Assembly (NCBI GenBank): GCA_963728835.1
Contig: CAVSKZ010000002.1
Span: 1,240,001-1,304,000, forward strand
Reading direction: 5' to 3'
From: VRUE01 sp963728835
GTDB taxonomy: Bacteria; Actinomycetota; Thermoleophilia; Solirubrobacterales; 70-9
Length of the DNA: 64,000 nucleotides
Part shown: in pieces, positions 26,220-36,900 of the stretch
Numbering within the stretch: position 1 is the first letter of the stretch
Layout of the letters: each line of letters opens with the position of its first letter
Program-made: the position numbers and the translations under genes
The notes under the pieces: generated by a model
What the model saw: only the letters and a program-made list of their open reading frames with translations
Told to the model about the DNA's origin: nothing
The model's database searches: none

Positions 26220-26615
26220 ACCTCGGCATCGACCGCGGCGCACCGTGGCTTGAGCCGCTGGGCGGCGGCTCGCGGTCTCGCTAAGGGCGGGTTTGTGTAG
26301 GGGATGCAGGCGCCCCTGTCCAAAACGCTCGGCGGGAGCCTCGCTTGAGTGTTTTGGACAGGGGCGCCTGCATCCCTTCAACAGCGCACGAGCTTCGAAA
26401 AGCTCCTTCCCCGAAGGCGTCACAAACCCCAAGCTCCACATGTCCTAGGCGCCGCACGGGAGCACCAGGCTTTAAAAGCTTGGGGACCTTGGCACGGGCT
26501 ACGCAGTCTCGGGCTTTCCGGGAGACGTGTGCTTTCGAGAGAGACGGCGGGTGCCCCTCCCCAAAACACTCAAGCGCGGCTCCTGCCGCGCGTTTTGGGG
26601 AGGGGCACCCGCCGT
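26220..26615. repeat. Intergenic repeat region with two large hairpins
   Basis: No gene is supported here. Two 26-bp perfect hairpins (26301-26376 and 26542-26617) share a core in opposite orientation and bracket 165 bases. Part of that interval, ending with CGTGTGCTTTCGAGAG at 26526-26541, recurs before the hairpin at 60666. The region separates the alkylsulfatase and GGDEF/HD-GYP genes, both on the minus strand. Confidence 0.7.
26301..26376. repeat. Core-and-arm hairpin 1 (26-bp perfect arms)
   Basis: Arms 26301-26326 and 26351-26376 are perfectly complementary, with a 24-base core at 26327-26350. The reverse complement of this core matches the core of hairpins 2 and 3 at 21 of 24 positions, so it is the same element in the opposite orientation. 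The outer arm sequence is unrelated to theirs. Confidence 0.85.
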
Positions 26616-26617
26616 CT
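26542..26617. repeat. Core-and-arm hairpin 2 (26-bp perfect arms)
   Basis: Arms 26542-26567 and 26592-26617 are perfectly complementary. The 24-base core (26568-26591) itself contains a GCGCGGC/GCCGCGC stem and is identical to the core of hairpin 3. The alkylsulfatase stop codon lies inside the right arm, so the element can act as a terminator immediately at the gene end. Confidence 0.85.
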
Positions 26618-28442
26618 ATGGCGTGACGATCGCGAAGCCGGGGTCGGGCTCATCGAGCAGGCCGAGCAGTTCGCCCAGCTTGACGCCGTCGCCCTCGACG
26701 CGGAGGCGCCCGCTCTCGGCCAGCTCGGCGATGTCGGCGGTTTTGAGCAGGAGCTGGTCGAGCGCCTCGCGCTCGACCACGAGGGCCGCGTCGGCGGTCG
26801 GCTCGTGGCTGCCGGGCTTGTGGCGGAGGACGCCGTTTCGGACGGTGATCCGGTGCTGCTCGTCGGGGGCCGTGATCCGCCAGTCGATGCGCAGGTTCGC
26901 GTCCCAGGCCCGCGGGCCGTCGAGGCGGATCGCCATCGCGTCGAGCAGCTGGCTGACCGTCAGGTGGGCGACCACGTCGGCCGGCGCGGTGACGGTCGGC
27001 GTTCCGGAGACGCCCTCGCGCAGCTCCCTGGCCCCCATCAGGAAGAAGTTGCGCCAGGTCGCGTTCTCGGCGCCGAAGCCGAGCTGCTCGAGCGCGTCGG
27101 CCTGCAGCTCGCGGGCCTCGCGGTTCTCGGGCTCGGCGAAGACGAGGTGGTTGACGACCTCGGCCACCCAGCGGAAGTCGCCCCGCTCGAAGCTGGCGCG
27201 GGCCTTCTCCAGCAGGGTCCCGGCGCCGCCGGCGAGCTCGACGTAGCGGCGCGCCTGCTCGACCGGCGGGTGCTCCCAGAGGTGGGCGGGATTGCCGTCG
27301 AACCAGCCCATGTAGCGCTGGTAGATCGCCTTGGTGTTGTGGCTGACCGAGCCGTAGTACTCGCGGCAGTGCCACTCCTCGGCGAGGCTGGGCGGCAACT
27401 CGATCGTCTCGGCGATCTCCGCTCCGGTGAGGCCCTGGTTCAGAAGCCGCAGGGTCTGGTCGTGCAGGTAGGTGTAGAGGTCGCGCTGCTTCCCGAGGTA
27501 CTCGACGATCTGCTCGCGGCCCCAGCAGGGCCAGTGGTGACCGGCGAAGAGCACGTCGGTATCGGCGCCGAAGAGGTCGATCGCCTGGTCGAGGTAGTGC
27601 GCCCAGATGCGCGGGTCGCGGACCAGGGCGCCGCGCGGGGTGAGGATGTTGTGCATCGAGCGGGCGGCGTTGTCGGCGATGCAGAGCGCCCGCAGCTCGG
27701 GGAGATGGATGTTCATCTCCGCCGGCGCCTCGGTCCCCGGAGTCATCTGGAAGCGCATGCGCACGCCGTCCACCGTCTCCTCCTGGCCGGTCTCGGCCAC
27801 GTCGAGGTTGGGCGGGAGGAGGGTGATAGTGCCCAGCGAGGTGGTCTGGCCGAGCCCGGCGCCGAGCTGGCCCTCGGGCCCTCGCTCGAGCATCGCCCCG
27901 AACATGTAGCCGGCGCGACGCCCCATCGCCGTGCCGGCGAAGACGTTCTCGCTGACCGCGTGGTGGAGGAAGCCGGCGGGGGCGATCACGGGGATGCCGC
28001 GGGAGTCGACCTCCTCCTGGGAGACGACGCCCTTGGCGCCGCCGAAGTGGTCGACGTGGCTGTGGGTGTAGATCAGGCCGGTGACCGGCCGCTCGCCGCG
28101 GTGCTCGCGGTAGAGGGCCAGCGCCGCCGCGGCCGTCTCGGCGGAGACGAGCGGGTCGATGACGACGATTCCTTCCTCGCCCTCGACCACGTGCATGTTG
28201 GAGAGGTCGAAGCCGCGCAGCTGGTAGAGGCCCGGCGCCAGCTCGAAGAGGCCGGCGATGCGGCCGAGGCGCGCCTGCCGCCAGAGGCTCGGGTTGGCGG
28301 TCGCCGGCGGGTCGTCGTCGAGGAACCCGTAGCTCTCCAGCTCCCAGACGGTGCGCCCGTCCTCGTCCTCGATCCGCGCCGGCTCGAACGGCGCGACCAG
28401 GCCGCGTCCTGCCTCCTCGAAGTCGTCGCCGACGACCGCCAT
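26616..28442 (-). CDS. Alkyl sulfatase, metallo-beta-lactamase fold (SdsA1/BDS1-like)
   Basis: A 608-residue type III alkylsulfatase that would release alcohols from alkyl sulfates. The zinc motif is YTHSHVDHFGGAKG (residues about 125-138); further ligands are in ENVFAG, EAPAEMNIHLPELRALCIAD and LFAGHHWPCWG. After the catalytic domain come a dimerisation helix region (SVSHNTKAIYQRYMGWFDGN) and a C-terminal SCP2-like domain. Length and order match SdsA1. It is intact and begins the beta-oxidation neighbourhood, which would use the fatty alcohols or acids released. Confidence 0.93.
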   Translation of the reverse strand: MAVVGDDFEEAGRGLVAPFEPARIEDEDGRTVWELESYGFLDDDPPATANPSLWRQARLGRIAGLFELAPGLYQLRGFDLSNMHVVEGEEGIVVIDPLVSAETAAAALALYREHRGERPVTGLIYTHSHVDHFGGAKGVVSQEEVDSRGIPVIAPAGFLHHAVSENVFAGTAMGRRAGYMFGAMLERGPEGQLGAGLGQTTSLGTITLLPPNLDVAETGQEETVDGVRMRFQMTPGTEAPAEMNIHLPELRALCIADNAARSMHNILTPRGALVRDPRIWAHYLDQAIDLFGADTDVLFAGHHWPCWGREQIVEYLGKQRDLYTYLHDQTLRLLNQGLTGAEIAETIELPPSLAEEWHCREYYGSVSHNTKAIYQRYMGWFDGNPAHLWEHPPVEQARRYVELAGGAGTLLEKARASFERGDFRWVAEVVNHLVFAEPENREARELQADALEQLGFGAENATWRNFFLMGARELREGVSGTPTVTAPADVVAHLTVSQLLDAMAIRLDGPRAWDANLRIDWRITAPDEQHRITVRNGVLRHKPGSHEPTADAALVVEREALDQLLLKTADIAELAESGRLRVEGDGVKLGELLGLLDEPDPGFAIVTP

Positions 28443-28445
28443 CGG

Positions 28446-29673
28446 CTATCTCTCCGTCGCGGCGAGGAGTCGAGGAGCGGGGAGGTAGGCCTCTCCCAGC
28501 GGCCCTCGCAGCTCTTCGAGGATCGCCGCCGCGCGCTCGGCGCCGATCAGCTCGGTCAGCTCCAGCGGGCCGCGCGGCCAGTTGAAGCCGAGCCGCATCG
28601 CGGTGTCCATGTCGGCCGGGGAGCCGACCTCCTCTTCGAGCGCGAAGGCGGCCTCGTTGGCGATCTGGGCGACGAGGCGGGGGAGGATCCGCGGCGCGGC
28701 GGGGTCGATCTTTGCCAGCGCCTCGGGGTCGAGGGTCGTCTCGCCCGCTCCGCTGTCCGCCTGCCTCGCGATCTGGTGCGAAGGGGCGGCCGCGCCGGGG
28801 TTTGGCGGGTTGCCGTAGTCGTAGAAGCCCTGACCGCTCTTGCGCCCGAGGCGGCCCTCGGCGACCAGCTCCTCCTGGATCGCGCTCGGCCGCCAGCGCT
28901 CGGGCTCGCCGCCCTGCGCGTAGAAGGAGCGGGCGACGCTGAGGTTGACGTCGAGGCCGATCAGGTCGATCAGCTCGAACGGGCCCATGCGGAAGCCGCC
29001 GCCCGACCCGGCAGACGCGGTCGATCGTCTCGGCGTCGGCGACCCCTCGCGCGAGCATCCGCAGCGACTCCAGGGTGAAGGGGCGGGCGAGGCGGTTGGC
29101 GATGAAGCCGGGGCTGTCCTTGGCCCGGATCGGCGTGCGGCCCATGCGCCTGCCGACCTCGGTCGTCGCCTCCAGCGCCGTGGGCGGAGGAGTCGGCGGT
29201 GGCGACGACCTCGACCAGCTTCATCAGCGCCGGCGGGTTGAAGAAGTGCATGCCGACGACGCGCTCGCGGCCGGGGACATCGGCGGCGATCGCGGTGACC
29301 GGCAGCGAGGAGGTGTTGCTGGCGAGGATCGCCTCCGGTCCGCAGGCGGCGGCCAGGGCGGCGAACAGCTCGCGCTTCAGCTCGAGGTCCTCGGGCGCTG
29401 CCTCGATCACCAGGTCGCATTCGGCCAGGTCGCCGAGGCTCTGGGCGGCGCCGACGCGGGTCGCCGGCGCGTCGGCCTCCTCTGCGCTCCACATGCCCTT
29501 CGTCGGCCCCCTTTGCCAGGGCCCGGTGGAGCCGGTCGATCGCCGGCTTCGAGCGCCGCGGGGACCGGGTCGTGCAGGCGGGTCTCGTAGCCGCCCAGCG
29601 CCGCGACCTGGGCGATCCCGGCGCCCATCGTGCCGGCGCCGACGACCCCGACGCAACCGACGTCAGCCTTCAC
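28446..29673 (-). CDS. 3-hydroxyacyl-CoA dehydrogenase (several frameshifts)
   Basis: Oxidises L-3-hydroxyacyl-CoA with NAD+ in beta-oxidation. The NAD site is VGVVGAGTMGAGIAQVAALG; ASNTSSLPVTAIA and RVVGMHFFNPPALMKLVEVV are standard, with the catalytic His in MHFFNP. DSPGFIANRLARPFTLES and GRLGRKSGQGFYDY follow, and a second C-terminal domain (RLGFNWPRGPLELTELIG) makes it a PaaH/FadB2-like two-domain form. Indels lie near 29540, 29190 and 29010. The GTG start overlaps the enoyl-CoA hydratase stop (GTGA). Confidence 0.9.
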
Positions 29674-30443
29674 CGTCCCTCGAACTTCGGCTCGCGCTTC
29701 TCGAGGAAGGCCTGCATGCCCTCGACCCGGTCCTCGGTCGCCATCGCCAGCTCGTAGAGGCGGCGCTCGTTCTCCAGGCCGGCGCTGAGCGCGGTCTCCT
29801 CGGCGGCGAGCACCGCCTGCTTGGCGAGCCGCGTCGCGATCGGCGGGCGCTCGGCGACGGTGTGGGCGAGGTCCATCGCCTCCTCCAGCCACTCGCCCTT
29901 CTTCACGACCTTGTTGACGAGGCCCATCTTCAGTCGCCATGTCGGCGTCGAAGCGGCGGCCGGTCAGCACGTACTCCATCGCCCGCTGCTTGCCGAGCAC
30001 CCGCGCCAGGCGCTGGGTGCCGCCGCCGCCGGGGATGATCCCGAGGGTGATCTCCGGCTGGCCGAAGCAGGGCCGTGTCGGAGGCGACGATCATGTCGCA
30101 GGCCAGCGCCAGCTCGCAGCCGCCGCCGAGCGCGTAGCCGGAGACGGCGGCGATCATCGGCGTCTTGACCGCCGCCGAGGCGGCGCCAGAAGGAGGCGGC
30201 CGGGTGGCGCAGCGCCTCGGCGAAGCTGCGCTCGCTCATCGCCTTGATGTCGGCGCCGGCGGCGAAGACCTTCTCGGAGCCGGCGATGACGACGCAGCGG
30301 ACCTCGGGGTCGGGGTCGAGGCGCTCCAGCTCGGCGGCGATCTGTTCCATCATCTCCGGCGAGAGGGCGTTGCGCGCCTCGGGCCGGTTGAGCTGGAGCA
30401 GGGCGACGTGGCCGTCGCGAGAGGTCTCGACCAGGTCGGCCAA
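29670..30443 (-). CDS. Enoyl-CoA hydratase (three frameshifts)
   Basis: A crotonase-family enzyme that hydrates 2-enoyl-CoA. The start reads GHVALLQLNRPEARNALSPE. The oxyanion hole regions are FAAGADIKAMSE and AVSGYALGGGCELALACDM, and the catalytic Glu region (EITLGIIPGGGGTQRL) is split by an indel near 30070. Other indels lie near 30185 and 29935. The C-terminus LEKREPKFEGR is typical. It lies between the acyl-CoA and hydroxyacyl-CoA dehydrogenase genes on the same strand. Confidence 0.9.
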
Positions 30444-30447
30444 GGGC

Positions 30448-31618
30448 TCAGGCCTCCGTCATCGGAGTCATCGCGTTGATCCCCGTCGCGGCGCGGCCGA
30501 TGATCAGCTTCTGGATCTGCGAGGTGCCCTCGTAGAGGGTGGTGACGCGGGCGTCGCGCAGGTAGCGCTCGACCGGGTAGTCGTCGACGTAGCCGGCGCC
30601 GCCGTGGACCTGGATCGCCAGGTTGGCGCACTCGACCGCCGACTCGGTCGCGTACAGCTTCGCCACCGAGGTCTCCAGCGTGTTCGGCTTGCCTTCGTCC
30701 TTCAGCACGCCGGCGCGGTAGACCAGCATCCGCGAGGCGTCGCGCTTGAGGATCATGTCGGCGATCATCTCCTGGACCAGCTGGAAGCGGGCGAGCGGGA
30801 CGCCGAACTGCTTGCGCTCCTTGGAGTAGGCGACCGAGGCTTCGACGCAGCCTTCGCAGATGCCGACGCAGCCGGCGGCGACGCTGTAGCGGCCGTTGTC
30901 GAGGGCGCTCATCGCGACCTTGAAGCCGTCGCCGATCTCGCCGAGCATCGCGTCCTCGCCGACCTCGACGTCGTCGAGCGAGATCTCGCCGGTGTCGGAG
31001 GAGCGCAGCCCGAGCTTGCCGTGGATCTCCTGGGTGGTGAAGCCCTCGCTGTCGGTGGGGACGAGGAAGCAGGCGAGGCCCTTGTGCTTCTTCTCGGGGT
31101 CGGTCTGGGCGAAGATCAGCGCCACCTCGGAGAAGTTGGCGAGCGAGATCCACATCTTCTGGCCGCTGATCGACCAGCCCGAGTCGGTCTTGGTCGCGCG
31201 GGTGCGCAGGTTGGCGGCGTCGGAGCCGGTGTCGGGCTCGGTCAGGCCGAAGCAGCCGAGCGCCTCGCCCGAGCACAGCCGCGGCAGCCAGCTGCTGCTT
31301 CTGCTCCTCGGTGCCCCACCTCTCGATCGAGCCGGCGACCAGCGAGGTCTGCACCGAGACGACGGTGCGGGCGGAGGAGTCGGCGCGGCCGACCTGTTCG
31401 ACGATCAGCCCGTAGCCGATGTAGTCGAGGCCGCGGCCGCCGTACTCCTCGGCGACGGGCGCGCCGAGGTAGCCGACCTCGCCCAGCTTGCTCGCCAGCT
31501 CGCGGTCGAAGCGGGCGGCGCGGTCGTTGTCGCGGACCCGCGGCGTGATCTCCTTGTCGGCGAATTCGCGCGCCGTTTCGGAGATCAGCCGCTGCTCGTC
31601 GGTCAACTGGAAGTCCAT
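30448..31618 (-). CDS. Acyl-CoA dehydrogenase (frameshift near 31285)
   Basis: A FAD enzyme for the first beta-oxidation step. The start is MDFQLTDEQRLISETAREFA. Family signatures are CFGLTEPDTGSDAANL, IHGKLGLRSSDTGEISLDDV and AIQVHGGAGYVDDYPVERYL. The catalytic base is Glu in LYEGTSQIQKLIIGRA. About 390 residues, the normal length. It is the first gene of a compact set with the hydratase and hydroxyacyl-CoA dehydrogenase, all on the minus strand. Confidence 0.93.
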
Positions 31619-31655
31619 CTCATCCCTGCTTTCTCGGGTCGTGTTCGGCCGTTCG

Positions 31656-32455
31656 TCATCGAAGCTCGCGTCCCAGGGTCGCGGCGAAGGCCTCCTGGGC
31701 CTCGCGGGTGCGGGGGCCGGGGGCTGCGGGCAGCGCGCTGCCGTCGATCGCGGAGACCGCCTGGATCTCGCGCGTGGTCGAGGCGAGGAAGGCCTCGCTG
31801 GCGGCGCGCAGGTCGGCGACCGGCCAGGCGCCCTCCTCGACGTCGAGCGCCTTGACCAGGCGGTCGCGGGTGATCGACTCGAGCACGCCGTCGTCGAGCG
31901 CGGGCGTGCGCAGGGCGCCCTGCGGCGAGACCCAGAAGATCGAGGAGGTGGGCGGCTCGAGCACGGTTCCGTCGGGCTGGACCAGCACCGCCTCGTCGGC
32001 GCCCTGGGCCTTGGCGAGCCGGGTCGCCTGCATGTTGGCCGCGTAGGAGAGCGACTTGACCCCGTTGAGGATCACGCGTCGGGCAGTAGGTGACGGTGGC
32101 GAGCGCCGAGCGGTCTCGCCGTGGGCCGGGATCGGCTCGGTCATCGCGAGGCGGCGGCCGCCGCGGGTGACGATCAGCCGCAGCTGCCCGTCGCGCGTCG
32201 CCGAGCTCGGCGAGCAGGGCCTCGATCTCGCCCTCCAGCGCGGCGCGGTCGAACTCGAGCTCGATCGCGGCGGCGGAGCGCTCCAGCCGGTCGAGGTGGT
32301 CGACGAGCGCGAACGGCTGGCCCTCGTAGAGGCGGATCACCTCGAAGGCGCCGTCGCCGCGGTAGAGCCCGTCGTCCTTGAGCGGCACCATCGCCTCGGC
32401 GGTCGGCGTGATCTGCCCGTCGACGCTGGCCAGCTCTCTCGAACTCAGCAGTCAT
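31656..32455 (-). CDS. Class IV PLP aminotransferase / aminodeoxychorismate lyase-like (frameshifted)
   Basis: Fold-type IV PLP enzyme. The start reads ASVDGQITPTAEAMVPLKDD followed by GLYRGDGAFEVIRLYEGQPF, a family hallmark. After indels near 32430, 32205 and 32085 the PLP lysine lies in ILNGVKSLSYAANMQATRLA, and VLEPPTSSIFWVSPQGALRT binds cofactor phosphate. Branched-chain aminotransferase, D-amino acid transaminase and PabC are all possible. An ATG at 32455 is chosen. Confidence 0.82.
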
Positions 32456-32523
32456 CGACGCGCGAGGCTACTAACCCACCCGTTCCGGTGCGCTATCCGA
32501 GGGGGAAAGGCGCACCGGCGGTC

Positions 32524-33728
<1,205 letters not shown>

Positions 33729-33773
33729 CTGCGGGATTTAAGTCGACGCGCGGGCTCGGCGTATCCTTCGCCC

Positions 33774-34066
33774 GTGTGGTTTCGTCCTGGGAACGGTCGC
33801 GATGGTGCTGCTGATGGTCGGCGTCCTGCTTCCTGATCGAGCCACTTCTACCCGGGCAGCAACGCCGAACTGGTCGACTGGAAGCCGACCCGCTCAGCCC
33901 GAGGTCGAGGCGCAGAACGAGATCGACGACGTGCAGCAGATGCTCGAGGCGCAGAACGAGATGCGCCGTCGCCGCGGAGTCGCCGAGACGCAGCGAGCAG
34001 GAGCTGCGCGAAGAGGTCGAAGCGGAGGAGCTGGAGCGGCTGCGCCAGCGCTCCCAGGCGTCCTAG
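33774..34066 (+). CDS. Small membrane-anchored coiled-coil protein (frameshifted)
   Basis: One N-terminal membrane helix (VLGTVAMVLLMVGVLL) is followed, after indels near 33780, 33830 and 33900, by SHFYPGSNAELVDWKPTRSA and then EVEAQNEIDDVQQMLEAQNE, a charged coiled coil ending RLRQRSQAS. About 95 residues. The several indels in 290 bases leave the exact reading uncertain, but the composition and heptad pattern support a real gene. The start is one of two overlapping GTG codons. Confidence 0.5.
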
Positions 34067-34073
34067 GACCGGC

Positions 34074-34507
34074 GTGGCGCGAGCGCTGATCGTCGGTTGC
34101 GGCTGTCGCGGGCGGGCGCTCGGACGAGCGGTTGCTGGAGGAAGGCTGGGCGGTGCGCGGGACGAGCCGCCGGCAGGAGGGCTTGGCGGCGATCGAGGCG
34201 GCGGGCATCGAGGCGGCGCCTTGCCGATCCGGCGCAGCCCGGGACCCTGCTCGAGCTCGTCGCCGACGTCGCCGAGGTCTACTGGCTGCTGGGCTCCGCC
34301 GCCGGCAGCGAGGAGGACCTCGAGGCGATCCACGGCCCACGGCTCGAGCGCTTTCTGGAGCGCCTGGTCGAAACGCCGGTGCGCCGCTTCGTCTACGAGG
34401 CGGGCGGCTGCGTCCCCCCCTCCGTCCTCGCCCGGGGGCGCTCGGCGGTCGAGGCCGCGGCGCGGACCTGGCGAATCCCGGTCGAGGTCGCCGACCGGCC
34501 GATTTAG
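34074..34507 (+). CDS. NAD(P)-binding Rossmann protein (frameshifted)
   Basis: The GTG start gives ARALIVGCGCRGRALGR, a GxGxxG dinucleotide-binding loop, followed after an indel near 34125 by LLEEGWAVRGTSRRQEGLAA and, after another near 34220, ADPAQPGTLLELVADVAEVY. The rest resembles short epimerase-like proteins (RFVYEAGGCVPPSVLARGRS). No catalytic YxxxK is seen, so it may be a non-catalytic or truncated SDR. It overlaps the convergent Nudix gene by four bases. Confidence 0.6.
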
Positions 34508-35073
34508 CCGAGGCGCTCGAGGAGATCGCCGAGGATTCGGGCGGTTGCTCCCCAGATCAGGTGGCCGTCGACCTCGTAGGCCGGGGTGTGGATGGGGACG
34601 CCGCGGCGGACGAGGCGGCGCATCTCATAGCCGCCCTGCAGCCCTTCCAGCGAGAAGGCGAGGACGGTCTCCACCTCTGCCGGATTGGGCTGGAGGTCGA
34701 GCTCTCTAGGGTCGGGGACGATCCCCACGTAGGGGTGGATCCGGTAGCCGGTGACGAAGGTCGCGGCGGGGGGAAGGGCGCCACAGAGCTCGACCTGCTC
34801 GGGGTCGAGGCCGATCTCCTCCTGCGCCTCGCGCAGAGCGGTCATGGCCAGGTCGGCGTCGGCGTCGTCCCTGCGTCCGCCCGGAAACGAGATCTCGCCG
34901 GCGTGCCGTCGCATGTCGGCGCGCCGCTCGGTGAAGATCAGCCCAGGCTCCTCGGGCCAGCCGTGCAGCGGCAGCAGCACCGCGGCGTCGGTCCCGCCGC
35001 GGGCCTCCATCGCGTGCGCCTCCTCGGGGGAGAGGAGGAGCTCCCGGAGGGGGTGTGGCGATTTATCCGTCAT
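34504..35073 (-). CDS. Nudix hydrolase, CoA pyrophosphatase-like
   Basis: A 189-residue Nudix protein. The Nudix box spans GRRDDADADLAMTALREAQE with EIGL directly after it; GEISFPGG just before is typical of NudL/CoA pyrophosphatases, as is PEEPGLIFTERRADMRRHAG. It probably hydrolyses CoA or acyl-CoA diphosphates, which fits the fatty-acid genes nearby. Intact, with ATG start. Confidence 0.9.
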   Translation of the reverse strand: MTDKSPHPLRELLLSPEEAHAMEARGGTDAAVLLPLHGWPEEPGLIFTERRADMRRHAGEISFPGGRRDDADADLAMTALREAQEEIGLDPEQVELCGALPPAATFVTGYRIHPYVGIVPDPRELDLQPNPAEVETVLAFSLEGLQGGYEMRRLVRRGVPIHTPAYEVDGHLIWGATARILGDLLERLG

Positions 35074-35097
35074 ATAGACGTATAAGTCGCCACGGGC

Positions 35098-35910
35098 TCA
35101 GATGATCACCTGGACCGTGCCGCCGTCGACCGACCAGGCGGCGCCGCTGACGTAGGAGGCGCGCTCGGAGCAGAGGAAGACGATCGCGGACGCGATCTCC
35201 CCGGCCTGGGCAAGGCGGCCGATCGGGCGCTTGGAGCCCGCGGCGGCCAGCGCCTCCTCGCGGCTCTCCGCTCCCGACATCCGCTGGGACTGGTCGAGCA
35301 GTCCGCCCGGCTCCATCCACATCTCCGATTCGACCGGGCCGGGGCAGATCGCGTTGACGAGCACGCCGTCGCCCGCGTGGCGGTCGGCGAAGAGCCGCGA
35401 GAGGGAGAGCTCGGCCGCCTTTGCCACCGAGTACTCGGGCATCGCCGCCGAGGGCCGCTTGCCCGCAGTCGAGCAGACGTTGACGACCCGCCCCCAGCCG
35501 CGCTCGGCCATCGGCGGGATCGCTGCGCGCATCGCCCGCAGCGGCGCCATCACGTTGAGCTCGTACTGGGCGCGCCAGTCCTCGTCGGGGACGTCGTCGA
35601 GGTCGCGCCATTGGGCGGTTCCGGCGTTGTTGACCAGGACGTCGAGGGCGCCGAAGCGCTCCTGTGCCGTGGCCAGCATCCGCTTGCCCGCGTCCTCGCC
35701 GGTGACGTCGAGGGAGAGGGTCTCGGCGCGGCCGCCCGCCTCGGCCCCAGCTGTGGATGCCTCTCCTGCGGCGGCGGCCAGGCGCTCCTCGTCGCGCGCC
35801 ACCAGCAGAACGCTCGCCCCCTCGGCGCAGAGCAGCCGCGCGGTCTCGGCCCCGATCCCACGGCTGGCGCCGGTGACGACGCAGCCGCGTCCCTTCAGGC
35901 CGAGGTCCAT
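35098..35910 (-). CDS. Short-chain dehydrogenase/reductase
   Basis: A 270-residue classical SDR. Cofactor motif TGASRGIGAETARLL is at residues 13-27, NNAG at about 95, catalytic Ser in VNVCSTAGKRPSA and YxxxK in YSVAKAAELSLS. The C-terminus ASYVSGAAWSVDGGTVQVI is standard. The OsmC stop and this ATG share one base (TGATG), so they are coupled. Substrate unknown. Confidence 0.92.
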   Translation of the reverse strand: MDLGLKGRGCVVTGASRGIGAETARLLCAEGASVLLVARDEERLAAAAGEASTAGAEAGGRAETLSLDVTGEDAGKRMLATAQERFGALDVLVNNAGTAQWRDLDDVPDEDWRAQYELNVMAPLRAMRAAIPPMAERGWGRVVNVCSTAGKRPSAAMPEYSVAKAAELSLSRLFADRHAGDGVLVNAICPGPVESEMWMEPGGLLDQSQRMSGAESREEALAAAGSKRPIGRLAQAGEIASAIVFLCSERASYVSGAAWSVDGGTVQVII

Positions 35911-36308
35911 CAGAGCGACTCGATCCGCTCGGAGACGGTGACCGGCGTCTCCTGCGCCAGCGCATGGTGCACCGGGCATTTGCCGGCGATCACGAGCAGG
36001 CGCGCTCGCTGCTCTTCGCTCAGATCCGCCGGCAGGTGGAGGGTGACGGTGAAGGACCGGGGCGCGTGCCCCTCGTGCTCGGCGTTGACGTCCACCTCGA
36101 CCTTGCCCAGATCCCAGCCCTTGCGCTCCGCGTACATCTCGATCGTCACGGCGACGCAGCCGGCGAGGCTGGCGGCGAGCAGGCGCGTGGGGGAGGGGCC
36201 GGTGTCCTCGCCGCCGGAATCGGCCGGCTCGTCGACGAGGACGGTGTGGCCGCCCTCGATCTCGACCTCGTGGGCGAAGCCCTCGCGGCGTCTGGCGACG
36301 ACCTTCAT
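35910..36308 (-). CDS. OsmC-family peroxiredoxin-like protein
   Basis: A 132-residue OsmC/Ohr fold. The two redox Cys are in LLAASLAGCVAVTIEMYAE and VIAGKCPVHHALAQET. PSPTRLLAASLAGC is the family signature. OsmC proteins reduce organic hydroperoxides with dihydrolipoyl or thioredoxin-like partners. It lies in a tight minus-strand set with the cobalamin adenosyltransferase gene one base upstream and the SDR gene downstream. Confidence 0.92.
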   Translation of the reverse strand: MKVVARRREGFAHEVEIEGGHTVLVDEPADSGGEDTGPSPTRLLAASLAGCVAVTIEMYAERKGWDLGKVEVDVNAEHEGHAPRSFTVTLHLPADLSEEQRARLLVIAGKCPVHHALAQETPVTVSERIESL

Positions 36309-36875
36309 CTAGCCCTTGCGGCGACCCTCGAACAGCGCCGGCTCGTCGACGTCGGCGAAGCGGGCCATCGCGTAGGCGAGGTCGGAGGCGCGGTTGACGA
36401 AGTGGATCACGGTCTCGCTTGCCAGCTCCCCGGCTTCGGCGAGGGCGGCGATGCGGCGCTCGGCGCGGCGGATCGCGGTGCGGGCGACGTCGAGCTGGGC
36501 CGAGAGCTGGTTGCCGCCGGGGATGACGAACTGCGGCGGCAGCTCGACCTCGGACATGTAGCGGTCGATCCGCTGCTCCAGCTCGGCGACCATCTCCTCG
36601 GTGGTGCGGCTGACGCCGTCTTCGAGCCGCTCGGCGGCCTCCGGCGCGGTCGCCAGCTCGGCGCCGGCGACGAAGAGGTCGTCTTGCAGGCGCAGGATGT
36701 CGGCGGCCATCTCGGCCTCGCCGGCGTCGCAGAGGGCGCGGGCGACGCCGAGGTGCGAGCAGGCCTCGTCGAGCGAGCCGTAGGCCTCCGTGCGGTCGTG
36801 GTGCTTGGGCACGCGGCCGCCGTACCACAGCGAGGTCGTCCCGTCGTCGCCCTTCTTGGTGTAGATCTTCACCAC
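36309..36875 (-). CDS. Cob(I)alamin adenosyltransferase, PduO type
   Basis: Transfers adenosyl from ATP to cob(I)alamin, making coenzyme B12. The N-terminal ATP site is MVKIYTKKGDDGTTSLWYGG; further motifs are KHHDRTEAYGSLDEACSHLG, FVIPGGNQLSAQLDVART and AIRRAERRIAAL, then FVNRASDLAYAMARFA. The length of 188 is typical. Intact, GTG/ATG start unambiguous at 36875. Confidence 0.95.
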   Translation of the reverse strand: MVKIYTKKGDDGTTSLWYGGRVPKHHDRTEAYGSLDEACSHLGVARALCDAGEAEMAADILRLQDDLFVAGAELATAPEAAERLEDGVSRTTEEMVAELEQRIDRYMSEVELPPQFVIPGGNQLSAQLDVARTAIRRAERRIAALAEAGELASETVIHFVNRASDLAYAMARFADVDEPALFEGRRKG

Positions 36876-36900
36876 GGCCCGATCCTACGCCGCGGCCAGG

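Noticed and set aside
26349..29078. Very long plus-strand open frame antisense to the alkylsulfatase and hydroxyacyl-CoA dehydrogenase
   Set aside because: It is a GC-bias shadow; the opposite strand encodes well-conserved enzymes with all motifs.
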